From a virus: a DNA stretch of 64,000 bases. The DNA lies in IMG/VR virus record IMGVR_UViG_3300020220_004906, positions 1 to 64,000 of that record; one strand, written 5' to 3'. The translations under genes were made by a program, and so were the position numbers. This document shows positions 15,517-21,198 of this stretch, piece by piece. Under the pieces are notes generated by a model. The model did not search any database. It had not been told where the DNA came from and saw only the letters and a list, made by a program, of their open reading frames with translations. The stretch's first letter is position 1. Every line of letters starts with the position of its first letter.

Positions 15517-15630
15517 TTATTTTTTTTTGAACCAGTTTATAGGATTTATTTTCGAAGACAGGTCTTCAACTTTTTCGTTGAGATACCATCCCGCTATTAA
15601 ACCTATAATAAGACCTAATGTAAAAAACAT
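15517..15630 (-). CDS. 37-residue membrane protein
   Basis: A very strong Shine-Dalgarno (TAGGAGGA) sits 6 bases before the ATG. The peptide has one hydrophobic helix (FFTLGLIIGLIAGWYL) followed by a charged segment and a run of three lysines. It is too short for family assignment. The clear ribosome-binding site is the main evidence that it is expressed. Confidence 0.55.
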   Translation of the reverse strand: MFFTLGLIIGLIAGWYLNEKVEDLSSKINPINWFKKK

Positions 15631-15667
15631 GCCGATCCTCCTATATGAGTATTTACCAAAATAAAGT

Positions 15668-15675
15668 TATAAATA
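15668..15675 (+). promoter_or_regulatory. T4-late-type promoter TATAAATA
   Basis: An exact TATAAATA lies about 90 bases before the small basic protein gene at 15767. Confidence 0.6.
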
Positions 15676-15766
15676 TTGACGTGAAAAGTAACCCATAGTA
15701 TACTTTTACAATGAGTAATATTCAGATGAATTTAAAAAAATCAATAACAATAAAAAAGGATATTGC

Positions 15767-15961
15767 ATGCGTACACGCAGGCACAAATTCAAACACAATA
15801 AACCCAAAGGTAGAAATGATTATTACAGCACCTTTGACCCCAAGGTCCATCACAGGAGCAAGGGCAGCACGGGCTACGGGCTGAAGCGAGGAGTGGCCAC
15901 GGATCCAGCCGAGGATCGAGGCAGCGCTTTGGCGCATTTGTTTGACAAGTGGAAGAGCTAA
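15767..15961 (+). CDS. Small basic hypothetical protein
   Basis: This 64-residue Arg/Lys/His-rich protein opens RTRRHKFKHNKPKGRND and has no known family. An AAAAGGA ribosome-binding site and an upstream TATAAATA promoter support expression late in infection. The charge suggests DNA or RNA binding, for example a minor head-associated or packaging protein. Its stop overlaps the stop of the convergent lipoprotein gene. Confidence 0.6.
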   Translation: MRTRRHKFKHNKPKGRNDYYSTFDPKVHHRSKGSTGYGLKRGVATDPAEDRGSALAHLFDKWKS

Positions 15962-16110
15962 AATTTAGGGAAAGGTATTTTTTCCAGAGCCCGTATCACT
16001 TCATTGTAATTGATCGGGGACTTGTCTTCTTGCTTGGGATCTTTGTCGGCAGTCACGGTGGCACAGCCAAGAATGATCAATAGTGATAGAATAATGAATA
16101 TCTTTTTCAT
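15958..16110 (-). CDS. Small predicted lipoprotein
   Basis: The 50-residue protein starts MKKIFIILSLLIILGC, a classic lipoprotein signal with lipobox LILGC. Cleavage before Cys16 would leave a 35-residue acidic/polar mature chain (ATVTADKDPKQED at its start). It should be lipid-anchored in the cell envelope. Phage lipoproteins of this size include outer-membrane spanins and exclusion proteins. No inner-membrane spanin partner is recognised beside it. It lies between the small basic protein and the iron permease. Confidence 0.65.
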   Translation of the reverse strand: MKKIFIILSLLIILGCATVTADKDPKQEDKSPINYNEVIRALEKIPFPKF

Positions 16111-16145
16111 ACAATATTAAATTGTATTGTACTATGGTAAACCAA

Positions 16146-16174
16146 TTGACACAACCTTTCTTATCCTGTACAAT
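16146..16174 (+). promoter_or_regulatory. Sigma-70-type promoter of the FTR1 gene
   Basis: TTGACA (16146-16151), a 17-base spacer and TACAAT (16169-16174) form a near-consensus promoter. It places transcription start at about 16181, directly at a short leader frame. Confidence 0.75.
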
Positions 16175-16181
16175 AAGTACG

Positions 16182-16208
16182 ATGTTTAAATTTTATCTGA
16201 ATCAATGA
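16182..16208 (+). CDS. Eight-codon leader peptide frame
   Basis: ATG at 16182 opens MFKFYLNQ and stops with TGA at 16206-16208, which overlaps the FTR1 ATG (ATGA). The predicted transcription start is at the leader ATG itself. This could couple FTR1 translation to the leader. No iron-regulator box is evident. Confidence 0.35.
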   Translation: MFKFYLNQ

Positions 16209-16804
16209 CACCATTCCTCAGTTCAACTTTTGTAATATTCCGAGAGGGCTTTGAAGTGTGGTTGATCATGGTGCTGGCCATGGCCAGCGTTGGTGGTAAT
16301 TTACCACAGCAACGCACCATCTGGATCAGCGCTATGGCTGCTTTTGCAGCCACAATACTGTTGGGCAGTGCAACTGCTGCTTGGCTGGGAGATCATGCAA
16401 ATTTAGAGCGCTTTGAAGCTTTAATCGCCATTATAACGGGTGTTATATTGGCCTGGGTGGCCTGGTTTTGCCATGGCGCTGCACAGCACGTGCAGAACCT
16501 GCCACGGCACAGCACATTGGCGCTGGGTATCGCTGTTTTCTTCATTATTTTTAGAGAGGGTGTGGAAGTAGTGCTGTTTCTAACCGGCATCTACGCAGAT
16601 CACCCTAATATTGCTTTGATGTCTTTGGGCATTTTGGTGGGTTTGGTGGTTTTGGTAATAGCAATTAAGGTTGCTAACCATCAAATCAAGAAATTGCCAG
16701 TGAAACAGATATTCTTGTACAGTCGATGGCTGTTTACTGGACTTGCGGTGTATTTCCTTTATTCGGGCATACATGAGCTCGTGGAGCATGGCATCAGGTT
16801 CTAA
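16205..16804 (+). CDS. FTR1-family iron permease
   Basis: This 199-residue integral membrane protein carries both FTR1 signature motifs: FREGFE (residues 12-17) in the first helix and FREGVE (116-121) in the fourth. The Glu residues line the iron path. About six hydrophobic helices are visible, one fewer than typical FTR1/EfeU proteins of about 270 residues, which also carry a C-terminal extension. The family imports ferric iron across the cytoplasmic membrane, usually with an oxidase (EfeO/EfeB) that is absent here. The sigma-70 promoter means it can be made early. The likely role is to raise iron supply during infection. Confidence 0.85.
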   Translation: MTPFLSSTFVIFREGFEVWLIMVLAMASVGGNLPQQRTIWISAMAAFAATILLGSATAAWLGDHANLERFEALIAIITGVILAWVAWFCHGAAQHVQNLPRHSTLALGIAVFFIIFREGVEVVLFLTGIYADHPNIALMSLGILVGLVVLVIAIKVANHQIKKLPVKQIFLYSRWLFTGLAVYFLYSGIHELVEHGIRF

Positions 16805-16844
16805 ACAGTTGGCAGATCAAAATTTCCTGTTATAATATTTGCAA

Positions 16845-16918
16845 GCCCCCATAGTTAAATGGCATAACAAGTCCATGGTAAGGATTAGTCGCAAGTTCGA
16901 TTCTCGCTGGGGGCACCA
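16845..16918 (+). tRNA. tRNA-Thr(GGU)
   Basis: The acceptor GCCCCCA pairs with TGGGGGC, and a 5-bp anticodon stem AGTCC/GGATT holds the loop ATGGTAA, giving anticodon GGT. The TTCGATT T loop is present, its stem has one A-C mismatch, and CCA is encoded. It reads ACC and ACU. Confidence 0.9.
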
Positions 16919-16923
16919 TGCAT

Positions 16924-16999
16924 GGGGGCGTAGCTCATTTGGTAGAGCGCTTGGCTGGCAGTCAAGAGGTAGTCAGTTCGATCCTGATCGCCTCCACCA
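16924..16999 (+). tRNA. tRNA-Ala(GGC)
   Basis: The acceptor GGGGGCG pairs with CGCCTCC. The D arm is GCTCATTTGGTAGAGC, the anticodon loop CTGGCAG gives GGC, the T arm is CAGTTCGATCCTG, and CCA is encoded. It reads GCC and GCU. Confidence 0.93.
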
Positions 17000-17003
17000 A
17001 CGA

Positions 17004-17078
17004 GCGGGTGTAGCTCAGTGGTAGAGCGAATCGTTGCCAACGATTAGGTCGTGGGTTCAATTCCCTTCACCCGCTCCA
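17004..17078 (+). tRNA. tRNA-Gly(GCC)
   Basis: The acceptor GCGGGTG pairs with CACCCGC. The anticodon stem AATCG/CGATT encloses TTGCCAA, so the anticodon is GCC. The T loop is TTCAATT and CCA is encoded. It reads GGC and GGU. Confidence 0.93.
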
Positions 17079-17083
17079 AAACA

Positions 17084-17158
17084 GGGCACCTAGTTCATTG
17101 GTAGAACACGTGGTCGACATCCACGGGGTGGCAGGTTCGATTCCTGCGGTGCCCACCA
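17084..17158 (+). tRNA. tRNA-Val(GAC), with C at position 33
   Basis: The acceptor GGGCACC pairs with GGTGCCC. The anticodon stem CGTGG/CCACG encloses TCGACAT, giving anticodon GAC. Position 33 is C instead of the near-universal U. The T arm GCAGGTTCGATTCCTGC is normal and CCA is encoded. It reads GUC and GUU if functional. Confidence 0.88.
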
Positions 17159-17162
17159 ATAT

Positions 17163-17239
17163 CGGGGTGTGGCCCAGCCTGGTAGGGCGCCTGGATGGGG
17201 TCCAGGAGGTCGCTGGTTCGAATCCAGCCACTCCGACCA
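17163..17239 (+). tRNA. tRNA-Pro(GGG)
   Basis: The acceptor CGGGGTG pairs with CACTCCG. The anticodon stem CCTGG/CCAGG encloses ATGGGGT, so the anticodon is GGG. The T arm is GCTGGTTCGAATCCAGC and CCA is encoded. It reads CCC and CCU. Confidence 0.93.
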
Positions 17240-17245
17240 ACACAT

Positions 17246-17461
17246 ATGAAATGGCCTTTAGATAAAGAACCAAAAAAGTTTGCAACTGACCTCACAGTGC
17301 CCCAACGCAGCCGCGGAGATCGCTACTGGGTACGTATCACCACAGAGCATTGGGATATCATCACGCAGTGGAGAGGCACGCCACGTCAAATTGAACAAAA
17401 CTGCTGGAGTTGGTATGGCAGAGATGCACTGGCGGTAGAGTTGGAACTAATAGTCAAATAA
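17246..17461 (+). CDS. Hypothetical protein after the tRNA cluster
   Basis: The protein has 71 residues from the ATG at 17246, the first start after the tRNA-Pro end; a longer frame would run through the tRNA. Trp-rich segments (RYWVRITTEHWDIITQW, WSWYGRDALAVELEL) suggest a compact alpha/beta fold. No family is recognised. It is probably co-transcribed with the tRNAs. Confidence 0.55.
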   Translation: MKWPLDKEPKKFATDLTVPQRSRGDRYWVRITTEHWDIITQWRGTPRQIEQNCWSWYGRDALAVELELIVK

Positions 17462-17482
17462 TTTGAAACATTAAATATTGAT

Positions 17483-18196
17483 ATGGAATACGGATTTTTT
17501 TCTGACAACAAATTGCCAAAATTTAAACCTTATAAAAATTATAGAACAAATTCTTACGGATATCGCTGTCCAGAATTTTTAAAGCTTCGTGAAGGTGGAA
17601 AAAATGTTGTTGTGTTAGGCTGTTCGCACACATTCGGAGAAGGGCTGGAAGATAATGAGATTTGGGTAAATGTACTGGCTGAGAATCTAGAAGACAAAAA
17701 AAACAATATAAAAAAATTAAGATGGTGGAATCTGGCGAGGCCCGGCGGCAACGCGGATCAGATGATAAGAATCTTATATGCAACAGAAAATTTTCTATAT
17801 CCCAAAATTATAATAGCATGCTGGCCCGCAATCAGTCGTAGAGAACGTCTCGATAGAGAACCAGAAAACTTAACTAGTGATTCTGAATTTTTAAAAATAG
17901 AGACATCAGACACGGATAAGAATAATTTTTTACGTAATGTTTTCTTTTTAGAAAAATTCGCTCAAAAAAACAATGCTAAAACCTTTCATTGTTTTGCAGA
18001 CGAATATGTACCTTTGCAGGGAGATCTAAATATTTTAAAAAGCAAAACTATTAGGAACTGTTGGCCGGAATGGAACCATGATCGTATCATAATCCAAGAA
18101 CCAAATTTAGCCCGAGATGGGGTGCATTATGGTTTGGAACATCATCAAGTATTTGCTAAATTATTCCAAGAAAAGTTCCAAACAAAATTAAAGTAA
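17483..18196 (+). CDS. SGNH/GDSL-type hydrolase
   Basis: This 237-residue protein has block I VVVLGCSHTFGEGLED near residues 39-54, where Ser in GCSHT is the expected nucleophile, and block V ARDGVHYGLEHH near the C-terminus, giving the Asp-x-x-His pair. The WNLARPGGNADQM segment fits block II/III. Such enzymes remove acyl groups from sugars, lipids or peptidoglycan-linked glycans. An ATTAAATA element lies 5 bases before the ATG. It is AT-rich. A related gene occurs at 43047 beside the glycan block. Confidence 0.75.
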   Translation: MEYGFFSDNKLPKFKPYKNYRTNSYGYRCPEFLKLREGGKNVVVLGCSHTFGEGLEDNEIWVNVLAENLEDKKNNIKKLRWWNLARPGGNADQMIRILYATENFLYPKIIIACWPAISRRERLDREPENLTSDSEFLKIETSDTDKNNFLRNVFFLEKFAQKNNAKTFHCFADEYVPLQGDLNILKSKTIRNCWPEWNHDRIIIQEPNLARDGVHYGLEHHQVFAKLFQEKFQTKLK

Positions 18197-19201
18197 AGAT
18201 CTAAACTCAACAAAATCTTCTTTATTTTTAATTTTATCCAATATCGCAAGTAGTTTTTTATTTTCGTGGTGTGTCTCATCTGCAACAGCGACAGTATCAA
18301 AATTTGATAATGTATTCCAATCAGTAATTCTATTAAGAAATATTTTATCAGCATTATATTTTACGCCAAGTTCTATGAATGCTTCAATCTCATGATAATT
18401 TTTTTGTTGCACGACAAAATGAAAATGTATTTTAAAATCTTTGATTGTTTTTAAAAATTCTAAGTTTTCTAAGAGTTTTTCCCAAACACCTCCCTGTCGT
18501 AATTTTTCATAGGTTTGTTTAGAAGCACCGTCTATACTAATACCAATCTGCGAAAGATTATCGGTAATATGTTTAAATTTGTGAAAATTCTTTTTAATAA
18601 GCAATCCATTAGTTTGTATACTGTATTTCAAATTTTTAAAGTGTTTGGTTTTCAACATGAAATATCTATACACAAGACTGGCAAAAGGATCACCGTCGGA
18701 TCCGATATGTACCTGTATATAGTGTTTCTGATATTTTAAAAAATCTAAAACCTTATCGATTAATTTTATTCTTTTATTAAATTCCCCTCCGCTTTTGTAA
18801 AAAATTTTTTTTGTTCTACAACTAGGACAACTGAGGTTACAACTATCATCGATGGCTAACCTAATTTGTTTAATTTGTCTCATAGGTTCAACAAGTTTCC
18901 ATGGATCAGTGCCTTTGTTATCTAATAGATAAGCACAGTGCCGATTATTACAATATCGATAGGAATTATCTAATATTGCGTGTTGAAGCGTGTTGGCCAT
19001 ATCTCCGTTTATAATTTCGCCGAGTGTTTTAATTTGCAAATTTCCGGCAGATTGTGGCAACCAAGACGTGCATTCGCACAGATAGCAAGAACCTTGTTTG
19101 TCTATCAACACAGTATCAAACGGTCGAGGACAGCGTTTTTTTATTTTTAAATTTTTATTGATATCTATATTATACCAATCAAATAATCTAGAATTAATCA
19201 C
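18188..19201 (-). CDS. Radical SAM protein with N-terminal cysteine-rich (SPASM/twitch-like) region
   Basis: This 337-residue protein starts with GTG at 19201, which overlaps the upstream stop in a GTGA arrangement. The radical SAM cluster motif CNLSCPSC is at Cys121, 125 and 128. Before it, eight cysteines in residues 24-90 (CPRPF, CYLCEC, YCNNRHC) resemble a SPASM auxiliary-cluster domain moved to the N-terminus. A GSDGDP loop and the TNG strand (SIQTNGLL) match the core. Relatives modify peptides by C-H activation. The substrate is unknown. It overlaps the convergent SGNH gene by 9 bases. Confidence 0.8.
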   Translation of the reverse strand: MINSRLFDWYNIDINKNLKIKKRCPRPFDTVLIDKQGSCYLCECTSWLPQSAGNLQIKTLGEIINGDMANTLQHAILDNSYRYCNNRHCAYLLDNKGTDPWKLVEPMRQIKQIRLAIDDSCNLSCPSCRTKKIFYKSGGEFNKRIKLIDKVLDFLKYQKHYIQVHIGSDGDPFASLVYRYFMLKTKHFKNLKYSIQTNGLLIKKNFHKFKHITDNLSQIGISIDGASKQTYEKLRQGGVWEKLLENLEFLKTIKDFKIHFHFVVQQKNYHEIEAFIELGVKYNADKIFLNRITDWNTLSNFDTVAVADETHHENKKLLAILDKIKNKEDFVEFRSLL

Positions 19202-19392
19202 TTCTTCAAAGCCGGATTAGTCAAATGGTCTAGCGTCACCACTTCATTATCTGGAACCACGTAAACATCTACTGGTGCTTGTTGTTTGGACTTTTTTCGC
19301 TGTTCGCTGCGTCTACGCAACTCTTCCTGTTTCTGTTGTTTGCGCAGGTTTCGCTCGCCGCTCTGTGATTTGTATGTGTAGTGTATGCCCAT
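19198..19392 (-). CDS. Small basic Gln/Arg-rich protein coupled to radical SAM gene
   Basis: The 64 residues contain a strongly charged helix (RNLRKQQKQEELRRRSEQRK) followed by a hydrophobic strand VDVYVVPDNEVVTLDHL. A good ribosome-binding site (GCAGGAG) precedes the ATG. The stop overlaps the radical SAM start (GTGA), so the two are translated together. A substrate or accessory role for the radical SAM enzyme is possible, but no core-peptide pattern is obvious. Confidence 0.6.
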   Translation of the reverse strand: MGIHYTYKSQSGERNLRKQQKQEELRRRSEQRKKSKQQAPVDVYVVPDNEVVTLDHLTNPALKK

Positions 19393-19493
19393 TGAACATC
19401 TCCTGCTGTGTCATCATTGTTATTGTAATTATCTGCATGTATTGATGCTAAAAAATTACTTTATTATACAATCAATTTTCGATAAAGCCTATG

Positions 19494-20216
19494 CTATAAT
19501 AATGAAAAATTCAACCACGACGTAATTTGTTTACTGGAAATTTCTGCAGCGGTGAAATGATTACCGCTGGCTAGCATATAGGCACTGAGAGGATGATAGG
19601 GTGCTCTTGAAAAAACACAATCAGGACCAACGTGTATATGATCTGTGGCCCCTTCTATGTATAATAACGGGATAGACTTTTTAAATTTTTTTATAGTTTC
19701 AGGCATATGTCCTAATCCAGCTGGATTAAAATAGCTGAAAAAAATATCTGCTGGTAAGGTAAATTTCTTATGAATATCACAGTTAAGATCAATAAAATCT
19801 ATAAGAGTTTTATTTTTATTTCTTTTTAGATTATCTTCCGCTTTTTTTACAACATATTCATGATGTTTGTCCTTTTTGCACATAAGATATGGAACATGTC
19901 CGGGGGTAATGGCTACAATGGCATCAGCATCACCGATATGGGATTGATAGGCTATGGCAGCATTCGCTCCAAGACTGTGTCCTATTAACACCATTTTTTT
20001 TATTCCTTCTCGCCTATGCTGCTGAATCATTTTTGCTAAATCTTGCAGAGCCAATTCATAGGTTTGATCATATTGTCTAGTTTTGCTCCATGGCATATGG
20101 GGTTTTGCCACAACATAATTTTTCTCTCTTAAATCTTTTTCTAAAATTCTAAACACCGGAGTGTTTGGATATGACCATTTACCATGTATCAACACTGCCA
20201 AACAATTAGGAACCAT
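19494..20216 (-). CDS. Alpha/beta-hydrolase-fold protein
   Basis: The protein has 240 residues from the ATG at 20216, chosen because TATAAATA lies just upstream and inside the longer alternative. LAVLIHGKW carries the oxyanion-hole HG, LIGHSLGANAAI the nucleophile elbow GxSxG, and the late Asp and His (GATDHIHVG, SGNHFTAAE) complete the triad. The family includes esterases, lipases and dienelactone hydrolase-like enzymes. The substrate cannot be inferred. Confidence 0.8.
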   Translation of the reverse strand: MVPNCLAVLIHGKWSYPNTPVFRILEKDLREKNYVVAKPHMPWSKTRQYDQTYELALQDLAKMIQQHRREGIKKMVLIGHSLGANAAIAYQSHIGDADAIVAITPGHVPYLMCKKDKHHEYVVKKAEDNLKRNKNKTLIDFIDLNCDIHKKFTLPADIFFSYFNPAGLGHMPETIKKFKKSIPLLYIEGATDHIHVGPDCVFSRAPYHPLSAYMLASGNHFTAAEISSKQITSWLNFSLL

Positions 20217-20226
20217 ATGATAAAGA

Positions 20227-20234
20227 TATTTATA
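20227..20234 (-). promoter_or_regulatory. T4-late-type promoter TATAAATA
   Basis: An exact TATAAATA on the minus strand ends 10 bases before the hydrolase ATG at 20216. Confidence 0.65.
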
Positions 20235-20295
20235 GATAAGTTTTTCAACAACCAAAATGATAACATTACCACTTTCTGCTCGATAATTACGCTAT

Positions 20296-21117
20296 ATGAG
20301 ACTGGAAACACTACAACCCTATGGTGTAAAAATATACGACTCATCAGCTGATCAAGTATTACGAGACACAGATAAGATCATCGACCTCATGATGCAAAAC
20401 AAAATTTTAATTTTTAAGAACTTTGAGGCCACCCCGGATCAGTTGGTGGCCATAAACAAAAAATTTGGCACACCCGTGCGGCACGCCAAGTGGAGGACCA
20501 ATGCCCTCAAAACACATCCAGAGATATATGTGTTGCACAATGACAAGACCAAAGGACAATTAAGTCCGGAGATCTGGCACATAGACCAGTCATTCATGCA
20601 GTGTCCACCCACATTCAGTTTCTTGTATTCAATCACAGTGGCGCGGGTTGGCGGAACCACGATATTCTCAGATCAGTCCGCTGTGTACAGAGATCTCCCC
20701 CTCGACATCAAAAAGAAGATCACAGGCAAAGTAGCAGTACACAAACACGCAACTGATTATTTTTCATCTGCTGTGCCCACGCAAGAAGAGTTGAAAGAAA
20801 TGCATGCGGACGATTTGGTGTATCATCCCCTGGTTATGCCGCATTGGATATCAGGAGAGAATTGTTTATTTTCTGTGTATGGTCACATACGACAGATATT
20901 GGGGCTCAGCAAGGAAGAGAGCGATCGCCTGTTAGAGGAGTTACGCAGATATGCCACCAATGAAAAATATGTGTATGAGCATCACTGGGACAGGAAGGAT
21001 TTTCTTATCTGGGACAACATCAGCATGCTGCATTCTGCCAAAGGAACAATTGACAGCCTCGATGATCAATATTCCAGAGAGATCTGGCGAATGAACAGCC
21101 GACACGGCGACGTCTAA
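20296..21117 (+). CDS. TauD/TfdA-family 2-oxoglutarate dioxygenase
   Basis: This 273-residue protein is full length for TauD-type enzymes (270-300). The metal ligands are His95 and Asp97 in WHIDQSF and a distal His in SMLHSAKG. The 2-oxoglutarate-binding Arg lies in REIWRMN near the C-terminus. Family members hydroxylate taurine, alkyl sulfonates or other small acids to release sulfite or aldehydes, using oxygen and 2-oxoglutarate. It is divergently placed from the hydrolase gene. With the omega-aminotransferase it could support use of organosulfur or amine compounds, but substrate residues cannot be assigned by eye. Confidence 0.88.
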   Translation: MRLETLQPYGVKIYDSSADQVLRDTDKIIDLMMQNKILIFKNFEATPDQLVAINKKFGTPVRHAKWRTNALKTHPEIYVLHNDKTKGQLSPEIWHIDQSFMQCPPTFSFLYSITVARVGGTTIFSDQSAVYRDLPLDIKKKITGKVAVHKHATDYFSSAVPTQEELKEMHADDLVYHPLVMPHWISGENCLFSVYGHIRQILGLSKEESDRLLEELRRYATNEKYVYEHHWDRKDFLIWDNISMLHSAKGTIDSLDDQYSREIWRMNSRHGDV

Positions 21118-21164
21118 TTTTCAATCAAAATTTCAGCACGCTAACTTACGCTGTCGCTTGTTGG

Positions 21165-21191
21165 AAAAAAATTGCGCTGACGCAGTGCGTC
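21165..21191 (-). terminator. Probable terminator after the DnaE-type gene
   Basis: On the minus strand, short overlapping inverted repeats (GACGC/GCGTC and TGCG/CGCA) are followed by seven T residues. The stem is short, so the strength is uncertain. Confidence 0.45.
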
Positions 21192-21198
21192 TAAAATA

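Noticed and set aside
16839-17024. Open frame spanning the first tRNAs
   Set aside because: It runs through two well-formed tRNA cloverleaves with encoded CCA ends, so it is a chance frame.
16845-17239. tRNA cluster as a prophage attachment site
   Set aside because: The tRNAs are five different species in tandem with no integrase or direct repeat nearby, so a translation role is simpler.
17067-17295. Minus-strand frames opposite the tRNA cluster with GFEPATSWTP-like peptides
   Set aside because: These are the familiar spurious translations of antisense tRNA sequence and not proteins.
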